Below, piece after piece: positions 25,250 through 34,774 of a stretch of 58,117 nt of DNA. The stretch spans positions 1 to 58,117 of the forward strand of contig JAAHHN010000013.1 in NCBI GenBank assembly GCA_010672165.1, given 5' to 3'. Made by a program: the position numbers and the translations under genes. This stretch comes from Spirulina sp. SIO3F2. GTDB lineage: Bacteria; Cyanobacteriota; Cyanobacteriia; Cyanobacteriales; Spirulinaceae. The notes below the pieces were generated by a model. The model was given only the letters and a program-made list of their open reading frames with translations, made no database searches and was not told the origin of the DNA. Position 1 is the stretch's first letter. Each line of letters starts with the position of its first letter.

Positions 25250-27652
25250 ATGCGCTTGCTCTTAGTTGAAGATGACGATGTTTTAGCTCAAGCCCTACAA
25301 GTGGCGCTTGTGAAGAACCACTATGTTGTGAATGTAGCGACTGATGGCGAAGAAGGTTGGGACTATGCTCAATCTTTTACCTATGATCTGATGCTGTTGG
25401 ATGTCAGTTTGCCCAAGCTAGACGGGATTAGTCTGTGTCAGCGCTTACGGGATCATCATTTTCGGAACCCCATTTTGTTACTCACCGCCCGAGATACGAG
25501 TGACGATAAGGTGGCAGGACTCGATGCGGGAGCTGATGATTATGTGGTGAAGCCTTGTACAATTCCCGAACTCTTAGCCCGAATTCGGGCCCTCTTGCGA
25601 CGACGTAGCACGGCAGGTAGCCCCATTCTCTATTGGGGAGATTTAAGCTTTGACCCGAGTTCTTGTGAGGTGAGGTGGCAAGAACAGTCCTTGACTCTTT
25701 CTCCCAAGGAGTTGAATCTTCTGGAGTTGTTACTTCGCAATCCGACACAAGTGTTTACCAAAGGTGCGATTCTGGAGCATCTCTGGTCGTTTGACGATCC
25801 ACCAGGAGAAGAGACGGTTCGTGCTCATATCAAAGGATTGCGGCGCAAACTCAAGCAAGTCGGGGCAACGGATGTCGTCGAGACGGTTTACGGTGTGGGT
25901 TATCGGCTCAAAAACGTACCCCAACCCCTGCCATTAGAATCTGAACCTGATGAGCCTGCTAACTCAGATTCAGCAGCTCAAAGGAAAGCCGCTCAAACTC
26001 AAGCTGCTGTTGCCCAAATGTGGCAACAATTTCGGGAGCCGATTTTGGCCCGATTAGAAGCGATTGAAACAGCGATCGCAGCCTTAGAAGCAAATCAACT
26101 GACTGAAGATCTCCGAGCCGATGCAGAAGCCCAAGCCCACAAACTTGTGGGGTCATTGGGTATGTATGGTCTGATGGCGGGGTCAGATTATGCTAGACAA
26201 CTGGAGCAACGATTTGCGGCGGGCGTTCATCCTCCTGAACAAATCAACCTAATTGAATTGTTGAGATCGCTACGGGCGGCATTACCCAATGACGGTAACA
26301 GTGTATCTGGGGAGCATCCATCTCAACAGCCATCGTCCTTCCCCACAGTTCAAACAACGTCCCACGGCCAGCTTCCTCCCACGGCAACCACACCCACAGT
26401 GCTAGTGGTTGATCCAGATCCCACTGCCACCACCGAGCTGGCTACAGCGGCCCAGCAATGGAATTTAACGATACAAGTCGCCCATTCAATTGTCCAAGCG
26501 CAGGCAGTTCTGTCCCAAACGTTGCCCCAGGCGATTGTCTTAGAGTTAGCATTTCCTGATGCGCCCCAAGCGGGGTTGCAGTTTCTAGAGCGTCTTACCC
26601 AAGATCATGCCCAGATCCCAGTTTTGGTGTTGACCGATCAAGATCATTTTCATGATCGCGTGGCCGTGGCTCGTCTTGGAGGTCAAGGTTTTTTCACCAA
26701 ACCATTGCCTGCTGCCCAAATTCTCCAGGCAGTGGCCCAAAGTTGCCAGCAAATTCAAGCTCCAGAAGCCAAAATTTTGGTTGTCGATGATGATCTCCTT
26801 TTGCTACAGCGTTTGCAGGACTATTTACAAGCCTGGGGGTTTCTGCTCGAAACGGTGAGCGATCCTCGCCAGTTTTGGCAGGTTTTGCAGGCGACCCAAC
26901 CCGATATCTTGATTTTGGATGTGGAAATGCCCCATATCAATGGGATTGAGCTCTGTCAGGTGGTGCGCAATGAACCCTTGTGGTCGAGCATTCCGATTAT
27001 TTTCTTATCGGCGAACCGCGATCGAGAGACATTGCAACGGATTTACGAAGTGGGGGCCGATGACTTTATCAATAAGCCCGTAACCGAGCCAGAGCTGATC
27101 ACCCGTGTGGTGAACCGCTTGGAACGCAGCCGACTATTGCAAGCCATGACGGAACAAGATCCCCTGACTGGCGTCGCCAACCGTTTGGCATCAGAGCGAG
27201 CTTTTGGACGGTTTATCGATGCCGCCCAACAGGATTCCCAGCCGTTTAGCTTGGCACTGGTCACCATCAATCATCTGAGCCAAATTAACCTTCAATATGG
27301 TCATGCAGTGGGCGATCGCATTTTGCAACGGTTTGGACAATTATTGAAGCAATCCCTCTCCCCTGAGGATATTGTGGCCCGTTGGTTAGGAGGTGAATTT
27401 ATTTTGGGACTGTATGGACTGGATGGCCAGACTGCTCAAGACACCGTTCTACGGGTGCTCACACTGCTTGAGCAAGAGGTTTTTCTGCTGGAGCGCAATG
27501 TCACGCTTCATTTAACCGTCCGGGGGGCGATCGCCAGTTATCCTGTCCATGGCCAAACCATTCAGCAGCTCTATCAACGGGCAGATAGCACAATCAGAGC
27601 AGCAGGGATAGGCTCGCAGACAGCAGTGGATATTGTTGCTTTAACCGAATAA
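25250..27652 (+). CDS. REC-wHTH-Hpt-REC-REC-GGDEF(degenerate) response regulator
   Basis: 800 residues. REC1 (1-120) keeps the phospho-acceptor D51 (LLDVSLP). An OmpR/PhoB winged helix follows (125-225; SPKELNLLELLL, TVRAHIKGLRRKL, VYGVGYRL). An Hpt domain (about 245-330) has H297 in AHKLVGSLGMYG. REC2 (about 378-495) has Glu432 in place of the acceptor Asp (VLELAFP). REC3 (about 505-630) has an intact LILDVEMPHING. A GGDEF-like domain (640-800) reads RWLGGEF at 711-717, with Leu and Gly at the first G and D positions, so diguanylate cyclase activity is unlikely. The REC-wHTH part should bind DNA. The protein combines a promoter-binding regulator with a phosphorelay shuttle. A REC-kinase gene follows about 70 bases downstream. 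Confidence 0.88.
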   Translation: MRLLLVEDDDVLAQALQVALVKNHYVVNVATDGEEGWDYAQSFTYDLMLLDVSLPKLDGISLCQRLRDHHFRNPILLLTARDTSDDKVAGLDAGADDYVVKPCTIPELLARIRALLRRRSTAGSPILYWGDLSFDPSSCEVRWQEQSLTLSPKELNLLELLLRNPTQVFTKGAILEHLWSFDDPPGEETVRAHIKGLRRKLKQVGATDVVETVYGVGYRLKNVPQPLPLESEPDEPANSDSAAQRKAAQTQAAVAQMWQQFREPILARLEAIETAIAALEANQLTEDLRADAEAQAHKLVGSLGMYGLMAGSDYARQLEQRFAAGVHPPEQINLIELLRSLRAALPNDGNSVSGEHPSQQPSSFPTVQTTSHGQLPPTATTPTVLVVDPDPTATTELATAAQQWNLTIQVAHSIVQAQAVLSQTLPQAIVLELAFPDAPQAGLQFLERLTQDHAQIPVLVLTDQDHFHDRVAVARLGGQGFFTKPLPAAQILQAVAQSCQQIQAPEAKILVVDDDLLLLQRLQDYLQAWGFLLETVSDPRQFWQVLQATQPDILILDVEMPHINGIELCQVVRNEPLWSSIPIIFLSANRDRETLQRIYEVGADDFINKPVTEPELITRVVNRLERSRLLQAMTEQDPLTGVANRLASERAFGRFIDAAQQDSQPFSLALVTINHLSQINLQYGHAVGDRILQRFGQLLKQSLSPEDIVARWLGGEFILGLYGLDGQTAQDTVLRVLTLLEQEVFLLERNVTLHLTVRGAIASYPVHGQTIQQLYQRADSTIRAAGIGSQTAVDIVALTE

Positions 27653-27724
27653 AACTCTCCGGGTTTCCAAGCTGCTTAGGAGGAAAATGATAGAGTTAAA
27701 CACGATACGTTGGCAATACTGTTG

Positions 27725-29017
27725 ATGGAATCTTCATCTTCGTCCTCTTCCAAAGCTGACATTTTGGTGGTGGATGATATCCCTGATAATATCCGCTTCT
27801 TGGCATCTATGCTTAAGGAGCGGGGTTTTCATGTTCGTCCCGCAATCAATGGTCAAATTGCCCTGCGTGCAGCTCAAACCGCTGCCCCCGATCTAATTCT
27901 GCTGGATATTAATATGCCGAATATGGACGGCTACACTGTTTGTAATCGTCTTAAAGAAAATCCTCAAACCCGTGAAATTCCAGTTATTTTTCTGAGTGCA
28001 CTTAGTGATGCAAAAGATAAAGTCAAAGCGTTTGAAGTGGGTGCAGCAGACTACATTAGCAAACCTTTCTTTATGGAGGAGGTTCTGGCTCGAATTAGCC
28101 ATCAGCTTAAGCTCACGGAGCTCCAACGGAAACTCGCTCAGCGGAATGGGCAACTCAATGAAACCTTGAATCAATTGCAACAAGCCCAAAGTCAACTCGT
28201 TCAAAGTGAAAAAATGACGGCGGTTAATCAACTCGTTGCCGGGCTGGCCCATGAGTTAAACAATCCCATTACCTTTATTCATGGCAATTTGTCTTATGCT
28301 CAGGGATACGTCAAAGAAATTCTTGAGCTAGTGTTGCTCTATCAACGGGAATATCCCCAACCTTCTCCAGCCATTCAGTCAATGATTGCGGATTTAGATC
28401 TTGATTTTGTCTATAAGGATCTTCAACATGTATTGCAGTCGATGCAGACAGGCACAGAGCGAATCCGCCAAATTATCACTGGACTTAAAGACTTTTCTCG
28501 GTTTGATGAACAAGGGCGTAAGTCCACAAATATTCATCAGGCCATTGAGAGTACGTTAAATATTCTGGAACACCGTCTGAATCCAGAACAAGGCAAGGCG
28601 ATCGCGATCAAGCAACAATATACAGAGATTCCTCAAATTGTCTGCTCACCGGGTCAACTCAATCAAGTTTTCTATCATATTTTAGCTAACAGTATTGATG
28701 CGATTGAGTCTACTGCAGCCCAAGCTATCCCCGACTATCAACCTCAAATTCAAATTTGCACAGTGCTCGAAGACCAATGGCTCACTATTCAGTTTATTGA
28801 TAATGGGATCGGCATTGAGCCTGAACATCAACCGCGCTTGTTTGAACCGTTTTTTACTGCCAAACCCATTGGTCAAGGGACAGGCTTGGGCTTGGCGATC
28901 GCGTATCAAATTGTTGTCAAAGAACATCAAGGTCAATTGAGTTGCACATCCGAAGTAGGTCAAGGTACAACAATGACTGTGCAACTACCTTTGGATTTAC
29001 CGTTGTTCTCCACTTGA
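27725..29017 (+). CDS. REC-histidine kinase (hybrid, N-terminal receiver)
   Basis: 430 residues from ATG 27725 (a TTG at 27710 adds five). A Ser-rich start is followed by a REC domain (about 12-130; LLDINMPNMDGY with the acceptor Asp), then a coiled coil (LTELQRKLAQRNGQLNETL). A HisKA-type helix has the phosphorylated H176 in GLAHELNNP, and an HATPase_c domain ends the protein (N box ILANSIDAIE, G1 DNGIGI, F box FEPFFTAK, G2 GTGLGLAI). There is no membrane segment, so it is a soluble kinase. It lies just downstream of the multi-domain regulator with the same orientation, so the two probably form one signalling unit; partner specificity is inference. Confidence 0.9.
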   Translation: MESSSSSSSKADILVVDDIPDNIRFLASMLKERGFHVRPAINGQIALRAAQTAAPDLILLDINMPNMDGYTVCNRLKENPQTREIPVIFLSALSDAKDKVKAFEVGAADYISKPFFMEEVLARISHQLKLTELQRKLAQRNGQLNETLNQLQQAQSQLVQSEKMTAVNQLVAGLAHELNNPITFIHGNLSYAQGYVKEILELVLLYQREYPQPSPAIQSMIADLDLDFVYKDLQHVLQSMQTGTERIRQIITGLKDFSRFDEQGRKSTNIHQAIESTLNILEHRLNPEQGKAIAIKQQYTEIPQIVCSPGQLNQVFYHILANSIDAIESTAAQAIPDYQPQIQICTVLEDQWLTIQFIDNGIGIEPEHQPRLFEPFFTAKPIGQGTGLGLAIAYQIVVKEHQGQLSCTSEVGQGTTMTVQLPLDLPLFST

Positions 29018-29171
29018 GAAGGTTTTTCTGTAGAAAGGGAAGAACCTCGCTCGCTCACGTTAATCCCTGATGTTAAGTCACGAAACTCCGGCGATAGCTC
29101 ATCTTGCTCAAATCTAGATATGGTGAAGATTGTGTAAGTAAAAACTGTAGATTGTGAAGTACAAACTGGTA

Positions 29172-29969
29172 TTAACCTGTGATCGCCTGACCCGGACCCT
29201 GAAACATCAACCATGACAAGAAAAAGTTGGCGATAAAAATGGCGAGTAATGCCGTGACAACAGCCGTCGTTGTAGACTGGCCGACCCCCTTCGCACCGCC
29301 TGTTGTGGTGAGCCCCCAATTACAGCCAATCACAGCAACTAAAGCGCCAAATACAACTGCTTTGAGGAGTGCACTGACAATATCCCACAGCCCCATAAAT
29401 GTTTGGATCGAATCTAAAAACACAGATGAAGCAATGTCGTAGAGCTGTGTGGCAATGACAAACCCACCTGCCAAACCCGTGATTAGCGAAAGTAAAGTAA
29501 GAATTGGCAGCATCACACAACAGGCGATCATGCGTGGCATGACCAAATAATCAATTGGGTCAGTTTTAAGAATATAGAGGGCGTCGATCTGTTCTGTCAC
29601 TCGCATCGTGCCGATTTCAGCGGCAAAGGCTGACCCTACCCGTCCTGCCAGAACAACTGCCGTAAGCACTGGAGCCAGCTCTCGGGTCAATGCTAAAGCC
29701 AATACTCCGCCCACAGCTTCCCCTGCACCAAAATAGATAAACTCCCGCGCAACCTGAATCGTGAATACCATACCTACAAAGGCTGCGGTAATCAAGCTGA
29801 TTACCAATGAACCTGGCCCAACGCTCAGGCATTGATTGAGTGTGTTTGGGTAATTGAGTTGCAGCTTAACTAGATGCCAAACCGCCTGGCCAGCCAAAAA
29901 CATCGCCGACCACAAGCGTTGGAACCACTGTCCAAGTCCAAAACTGATGCGCACATTCGAGTTAGCCAT
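29172..29969 (-). CDS. mlaE: MlaE-family lipid ABC transporter permease
   Basis: 265 residues, about five or six membrane helices. The MlaE/YrbE signature is clear: FVGMVFTIQVAREF, LTRELAPVLTAVVLAGRVGSAFAAEIGTMRVTEQIDAL, and a C-terminal TTGGAKGVGQSTTTAVV. It moves lipids between the inner and outer membrane together with an ATPase (MlaF) and an MCE protein (MlaD), neither of which is encoded here. Its ATG directly follows the pilJ stop (TAG then ATG), so it is translated from the pil transcript. Such a permease after pilJ is the same order as slr1044-slr1045 in Synechocystis 6803, from memory. Confidence 0.9.
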   Translation of the reverse strand: MANSNVRISFGLGQWFQRLWSAMFLAGQAVWHLVKLQLNYPNTLNQCLSVGPGSLVISLITAAFVGMVFTIQVAREFIYFGAGEAVGGVLALALTRELAPVLTAVVLAGRVGSAFAAEIGTMRVTEQIDALYILKTDPIDYLVMPRMIACCVMLPILTLLSLITGLAGGFVIATQLYDIASSVFLDSIQTFMGLWDIVSALLKAVVFGALVAVIGCNWGLTTTGGAKGVGQSTTTAVVTALLAIFIANFFLSWLMFQGPGQAITG

Positions 29970-32912
29970 CTAATTGGTGTCCGTATCATCAATGCGGAAT
30001 CGTTCCACTGAAGCGAGCAAATCCCGAGCAATACCTACCAAATTTTGTAGTGACGATGCCACTTTTTGAGATTCTTGGGAGGTTTCTTGAGCGGTCAATT
30101 CAACCGACTGCATCACTTGGGCAACGGCGAGGGTGCTCTCGGTCTGTTCAACCGTGTCGGCAGTAATCGAGCGTACCAGGGCATCAATTCGGTTGGAGAC
30201 CTGAATGATATCTTCGAGCGATCGCTTGGCTTGCTCCGCCCGCTTCGTTCCGTCGATCACCTGCTGCGTCCCTTCTTCCATTGCTTGCATAACCAAGCTC
30301 GTCTCACTTTGGATTTGCAACACAATTTGTTCAATATCTTTAAGCGCTTTCGCTGAGCGATCTGCCAACTGTCGAACTTCGTCTGCTACGATCGCAAACC
30401 CGCGGCCAGCCTCTCCTGCTCGGGCTGCTTCAATAGAGGCGTTGAGGGCAAGAAGGTTGGTTCGAGAGGCAATTTGCGAGATCGCCGAAACAATTTTAGA
30501 AATTTCTTGAGAAGATTCTGCCAGACGTTTTACCTTCCGCGTCGTTTCAGCCACCGTTTCTCGGATTTGCAGAATCCCTGCTACAGCATTTTCCACCGCA
30601 TCCCCACCTTTGACCGCCACAGCTGCCGCTGACCGAGCCACTTCTTCCGCTTCCCGAGCGTTTTCGGCCACCCGGCGAATTGAGTCGGTCATCATTTGCA
30701 CTGAGTTGAGCGTCACTGCCAACTCTTCAGCTTGTCGCAGCGCATCGCTTTGGAGACCCCGGGCAAATTGCTCGTTATCCCCCGAGCTTTTGTTCACCTG
30801 CTTAGCCGCAACTTTCACCTGTTGGACAATTTCCCGCAGGTTTTGAATCGTGAGGTTAAAGGCATCTGCCACCGCGCCCAGTACGTCAGCGGTCACTTCT
30901 GCACGAACGGTTAGATCGCCTCGGGCTGCCCCTTCAACATCATCGAGAAGGCGGATAACTTGACGCTGAAGGTCTTCTTTCTGCTGCTCCGTTTCTTCTG
31001 CACGGCGTTGAGCTTCACTGGTAGTGGTCAGAATCACCCGTGCCATTTCGTTAAACCCAGTTGCTAATTGGCCAAAGTCATCTTCAGCAAAGACGCTGGC
31101 CTTAGCATTGAAATCACCTTGGGAAACTGCATCGAATTGGGATTGTAGATCATTAGTTGAGCGTTTAATTTGGCCAACCGTTTCTTTTCCTAAAAACCAA
31201 ACAATGCCACCGCTACTCGCACCAGCTACCATACACATTGCAAAATTCCAGAACAGCATGTGAGAAATAACAGCGCCTTTCTTCTCGGGTGGAGCGTAGG
31301 AGTAGCTTAGAAATGCAATGAAGGCTGCTGCTAATGCCGAAGCAACACCAGCTGAGGCAGCCATCACCATCTGTTTTTTGACTAAAGGGAAGTTGATGAA
31401 CCAGGCCATCCGGCTGTCTTCTCCTTCGACAGTCGGTTCAACCGTGCGCTCACTGCTAGTGCGGGTAAAGTTGGTTGGGGGTGTGTCAGCGACTTCAGCT
31501 GCCCCAAAAATCTCACTACTATCCCCTAGAGCAGTGCTGCTAGGTGCAAAACCAATACTAGGAGTCTCATCCTTACCCCCATCCGCAAAGTCCAGTGCAG
31601 AATCAGCTATATCTAATTCAGAAGTCCCCATGTCAAATCCTGACATGTCACTAAGATCGTCATTAAAGACATCAAACTCATTTAAAAACCCACTCTCTTC
31701 GCCATTGTCCGAACTGGAAGCTGAATCACTAAATCCTGGTTTGGCGAAGGCGGCAGGACCAACTGTAGTGTCATTGAACTCGCTAAAAGAACCCGCCCCG
31801 TTATCAAAGGCGCTATTGTCAAAGTCGCCATTATCAAAGGCACTGTTCTCAAATTCATCAAATTCTAGGTCATTGCCTTGGGCGCCAAAATCTGTTGCAT
31901 CTGCCATCCCAAAATCAGAGGGGAAATCATCGTCAAATCCTGAATCAGCGATCGCTGCTGTAGAATCTTCAAAAATATCTGTATTTCTGTTACCCTCACC
32001 ACCTGTCATTTCAAATGCTGAATTCGCTTCAATCTCTTGTTCACCCGAAGGCATAAGTAAAGTGTCTTCGTACTCTTCGCCTAATTCGTTTGCTTCGGCC
32101 AATGCCGCATCATCCAAAGCAAATCCTGCAGTAAAGTCGCCATCCTCTAAAAACGGATCATCGGCAAAAACTGGATCGTTCTCAGCTTCTACTGTCAAGC
32201 TTTCATCAAGATCTTCTGAAGCCGAACTATCTGGTGGAATCACGAACGTTGATTCACCAATTTCAGCCGGATCGAGTTCTGGATTATTTCCCCAATCCAT
32301 ACCACCAAAAGGAGCTGGATTAGAATCAATGAGTTGGGTGGATTCTTCCTCCGACTGCCAGTCGTCCGATGTATCCACATCAAACATTTCGACAAATGCA
32401 TCACCGTCGGCGAGTTCATCAAGATGATCAACAACATTTTCGTCAAAATCAGGTTCAGCTTCAACGCTTGAGGCAAAATCAGGTGCTGCGTTGTAAGCTT
32501 CACTATCCATCACTGCCCCATCACCCATAAACTGAGTTAGAGCCGCATCGTCCTCAAAACCCTCAAAACTATCATAATCGCCTAGACCTTCCATGTCAGT
32601 ATAGTCTTCGAGTGCTAAGTCTTCCCCATTGTCATCTAAACCAGCGATCGCGTCGGCGATGCCGCTGTCAGCGTAACTCAGAAAATCAGGATCATCTGTG
32701 ATTTCCTTAACGCGCTCATACTGTTGCTGAGCAATGGTGTAATCCTGGAGACCATAACAGTAAATATGCCCTCGTAATAGCTGGACAGCAGCGTCTTCAG
32801 TGTAATCACCCGCCAGACGATCAATGGTAGCTGCAGCAGCTTCAAATTCCCCTTGTAAATAAGCCCGCTCTGCTTCACCGTAGGCTTGTGAATAGTCTGT
32901 CCCTTGTACCAT
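29970..32912 (-). CDS. pilJ: PilJ-type methyl-accepting chemotaxis protein
   Basis: 980 residues. The N-terminus has a TPR-like repeat ([26 protein letters not shown]). A very acidic, low-complexity region (about 90-480) follows, with repeats such as [16 protein letters not shown]. Two close membrane segments (about 510-575; [21 protein letters not shown] and [20 protein letters not shown]) leave only a short periplasmic loop, so there is no classical ligand domain outside. A HAMP region follows, then a long MCP signalling helix hairpin with the tip [20 protein letters not shown]. It controls type IV pilus motility (phototaxis-type) through CheW/CheA. It is encoded after the CheW-like pilI and before mlaE. 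Confidence 0.9.
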   Translation of the reverse strand: MVQGTDYSQAYGEAERAYLQGEFEAAAATIDRLAGDYTEDAAVQLLRGHIYCYGLQDYTIAQQQYERVKEITDDPDFLSYADSGIADAIAGLDDNGEDLALEDYTDMEGLGDYDSFEGFEDDAALTQFMGDGAVMDSEAYNAAPDFASSVEAEPDFDENVVDHLDELADGDAFVEMFDVDTSDDWQSEEESTQLIDSNPAPFGGMDWGNNPELDPAEIGESTFVIPPDSSASEDLDESLTVEAENDPVFADDPFLEDGDFTAGFALDDAALAEANELGEEYEDTLLMPSGEQEIEANSAFEMTGGEGNRNTDIFEDSTAAIADSGFDDDFPSDFGMADATDFGAQGNDLEFDEFENSAFDNGDFDNSAFDNGAGSFSEFNDTTVGPAAFAKPGFSDSASSSDNGEESGFLNEFDVFNDDLSDMSGFDMGTSELDIADSALDFADGGKDETPSIGFAPSSTALGDSSEIFGAAEVADTPPTNFTRTSSERTVEPTVEGEDSRMAWFINFPLVKKQMVMAASAGVASALAAAFIAFLSYSYAPPEKKGAVISHMLFWNFAMCMVAGASSGGIVWFLGKETVGQIKRSTNDLQSQFDAVSQGDFNAKASVFAEDDFGQLATGFNEMARVILTTTSEAQRRAEETEQQKEDLQRQVIRLLDDVEGAARGDLTVRAEVTADVLGAVADAFNLTIQNLREIVQQVKVAAKQVNKSSGDNEQFARGLQSDALRQAEELAVTLNSVQMMTDSIRRVAENAREAEEVARSAAAVAVKGGDAVENAVAGILQIRETVAETTRKVKRLAESSQEISKIVSAISQIASRTNLLALNASIEAARAGEAGRGFAIVADEVRQLADRSAKALKDIEQIVLQIQSETSLVMQAMEEGTQQVIDGTKRAEQAKRSLEDIIQVSNRIDALVRSITADTVEQTESTLAVAQVMQSVELTAQETSQESQKVASSLQNLVGIARDLLASVERFRIDDTDTN

Positions 32913-32993
32913 GAATTGTTTCCCCTCTGGACGGCTGCAATCCCTACCCCTGTAGTCTATTACGAGTTCCCTTTAGTTGTACTGTATCTTTGT

Positions 32994-33518
32994 TCAAGAA
33001 GCCCAGCGTGCTGATCGTAAAATTTTGCTTTGATCAAGTAGGCGAATTTGTGTCCCCTCCTTGAGCCATTCACCTACAACAAACGACAACATCGTATCAG
33101 GAACACTGGTCGGGGTACCCAGTTGCTCACTATCAAGCCAATCTACTTCACCAATGCGGTTGATTGCTAAACCGATAATTGTGTCTTGATCCTCAACCGT
33201 GATAATGGGGATTTCGGCACGTTGTGTATTCAATGCTACTGGATCACCCAGAAACTGACCAAGGTCAGCTACCCAAATCACTTGCCCGCGGAAGTTAATT
33301 GTACCCAGTAGTAGGGGTGATGCATTGGGAATGGGGGTGATTCGGTCGGGAGACTGGTTCATTACCTCTCGAATCCCCACAGCTAGTAATGCGAGTTCAA
33401 TTCCTGAGGGCAAAAAAAAGCGCAAATGCAACTCACCTTCTGGTGTCTCTAGCTTTTCTATATCTGAGGTGAGATCTGGTGCTTGAGAGTTGAGAGGAGC
33501 AGAAGATTCATTGACCAT
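32994..33518 (-). CDS. pilI: CheW-like protein PilI
   Basis: 174 residues. A single CheW domain (about 28-170) links the chemoreceptor to a CheA kinase: ELALLAVGIREVMNQ, ITPIPNASPLLLGTINFRGQVIWVADL and a final LLDQSKIL. The N-terminal 27 residues are a flexible extension. Second gene of the leftward pil operon, 81 bases before pilJ and 118 bases after pilH. Confidence 0.92.
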   Translation of the reverse strand: MVNESSAPLNSQAPDLTSDIEKLETPEGELHLRFFLPSGIELALLAVGIREVMNQSPDRITPIPNASPLLLGTINFRGQVIWVADLGQFLGDPVALNTQRAEIPIITVEDQDTIIGLAINRIGEVDWLDSEQLGTPTSVPDTMLSFVVGEWLKEGTQIRLLDQSKILRSARWAS

Positions 33519-33636
33519 ACATAAATATTAGAGTGAGCTAGAAGTGACGAATCAAAAATGATGCTAGGACTTGAATACCTAAATCTTGACAATCAACACC
33601 GCGAGTGATACTTCAGACGAGTGAATGCTAAAGGCT

Positions 33637-34002
33637 TTATCCTCGGAGGAGTTGCTTAACCGTTCCAATCAATTCCATTGGTTGAAAAGGCTTAGCGATG
33701 TAAGCATCTGCCCCCTGGCGCATGCCCCAATAGCGGTCAAATTCTTCACCTTTGGAAGAACACATCACCACCGGTACATTCTGAGTTTTGGGATCAGACT
33801 TAAGGCGACGGCAAAGCTCATAACCGTTCATTTGGGGCATCACAATGTCAAGCACAACGATGTCGGGCGCATAAGTCTCAACCTGCTTAAGCGCTTCAAC
33901 GCCATTGCTGGCAACTTCCACCGTTAAACCACTGTCCTCGAGTAAATCGGAGATCATCTGCCGTTGGGCCATGCTATCTTCAACCACCAAAACTTTACTC
34001 AT
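33637..34002 (-). CDS. pilH: CheY-like response regulator PilH
   Basis: 121 residues, a stand-alone receiver. Acidic pair E8/D9 in VVEDS, acceptor Asp in IVVLDIVMPQMNGYE, Thr/Ser position in VVMCSSK, and Lys in YIAKPFQP. First gene of the operon in this window. A PatA-type pilG usually precedes it in other cyanobacteria; here 1.2 kb of gene-free DNA does. Phosphorylation would come from a CheA-type kinase encoded elsewhere. Confidence 0.92.
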   Translation of the reverse strand: MSKVLVVEDSMAQRQMISDLLEDSGLTVEVASNGVEALKQVETYAPDIVVLDIVMPQMNGYELCRRLKSDPKTQNVPVVMCSSKGEEFDRYWGMRQGADAYIAKPFQPMELIGTVKQLLRG

Positions 34003-34391
34003 ATCTCCCTACCTAACCTATCGATGAAATCTGGAGCAGTCTTGAGGAATATTAATTCCATTGATCGTCCCTTCCCCCGCATGTTGTGATGAAAATCGAC
34101 CTCTAACCATACTCTAGCAATATTAGAGTATCGCTTATTTTTACCCTAATCTACGGATGGATTGAGGCTCAACTTCAGATTTTGTCATTCACGGGGGGGA
34201 CTCTGGCAACCTTATAGCATAGGATATGCTAAGGCCATAATACTCTATACTAATTGCTGGAAACCCTGCATCCTAAGTACTCAGAATGCTTACCTCCACC
34301 TCAAAAGTAGGGTTGAACATAACAGCATACTTTTTTTATTGGGTGAGTATAAAGTAGGACGCATCATCAGTGGTCTCTAGGAACCCTATGA
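34003..34391. other. Leader interval upstream of pilH
   Basis: No protein gene seen. A 73-codon frame at 34162 has no family resemblance. The interval holds the ATACTCTA inverted repeat and, near its right end, a TATAAA hexamer (34348-34353) that could serve the structured element starting at 34392. Confidence 0.4.
34109..34131. promoter_or_regulatory. Perfect inverted repeat ATACTCTA-N7-TAGAGTAT
   Basis: Eight-base perfect arms (34109-34116 and 34124-34131) about 110 bases upstream of the pilH start. Could be an operator for a dimeric regulator or a leader hairpin of the pil transcript. A T-rich stretch (TTATTTTT) follows on the forward strand, but no forward gene precedes it. Confidence 0.45.
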
Positions 34392-34774
34392 GACAAGGGA
34401 TAGAGCACCTCAATTAAGAAATAGAGAGGGGCTGTGATTTTGCGATATAGCAACACTTTGAGGCTTGACTGAATAACAGCCCATAGCTGGGGACAGCTAA
34501 ATCTCAAAATACTGTAGTAAGTGAGGTCTACAGCTCATAGCGGGTTTACCAGGGCGAGCCTGTTATAAGTTTGTCTCTTAAAGCTACTAGTGCAGCGTTA
34601 AGACTTAGAATTCGGGTTGTTGATTCCAGGAAGATTTGGCTTAGTAAGAGTTTCAGAGAAAATCGACCCGAAATCGTTAGAACTGACAGAGTACTAGGGG
34701 CTCTTTAAACCCTTGTGATGACTAGCCTTACAGCCCCTTTTCCTGTTTTTGGGTCGGGGGCTCTATCCTCTGTC
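34392..34774 (+). ncRNA. Candidate structured RNA (~385 nt) closed by long-range helix
   Basis: GACAAGGGATAGAGC (34392-34406) can pair with GCTCTATCCTCTGTC (34760-34774), 15 positions with one mismatch and one G-U. Inside, GGGGCTGT (34428-34435) pairs with ACAGCCCC (34730-34737), extended by G-U/A-U pairs. Local hairpins: TAGCTG-GGGA-CAGCTA (34484-34499, GNRA-type loop), CTGTAG/CTACAG (34512-34533), TCTTAA/TTAAGA (34576-34603), and TTCGGGT with GATT pairing to AATC with ACCCGAA (34611-34672). No open frame of note. The GNRA loop favours the forward strand. It lacks tmRNA tag and T-arm features, RNase P conserved regions and group I/II intron motifs. An alternative is a MITE-like element with imperfect ~46-bp ends. 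Confidence 0.45.

Noticed and set aside
31318-32427. 369-codon forward frame antisense to pilJ
   Set aside because: A mirror of the acidic low-complexity region of pilJ; Ser/Lys-rich product with no start signal.
34392-34774. tmRNA, because of GGGGCTGT near the start and ACAGCCCC near the end
   Set aside because: No T-arm sequence before the 3' strand, no CCA-like end and no reading frame for a cyanobacterial tag peptide. The outer 15-bp helix also lies outside the supposed acceptor stem.
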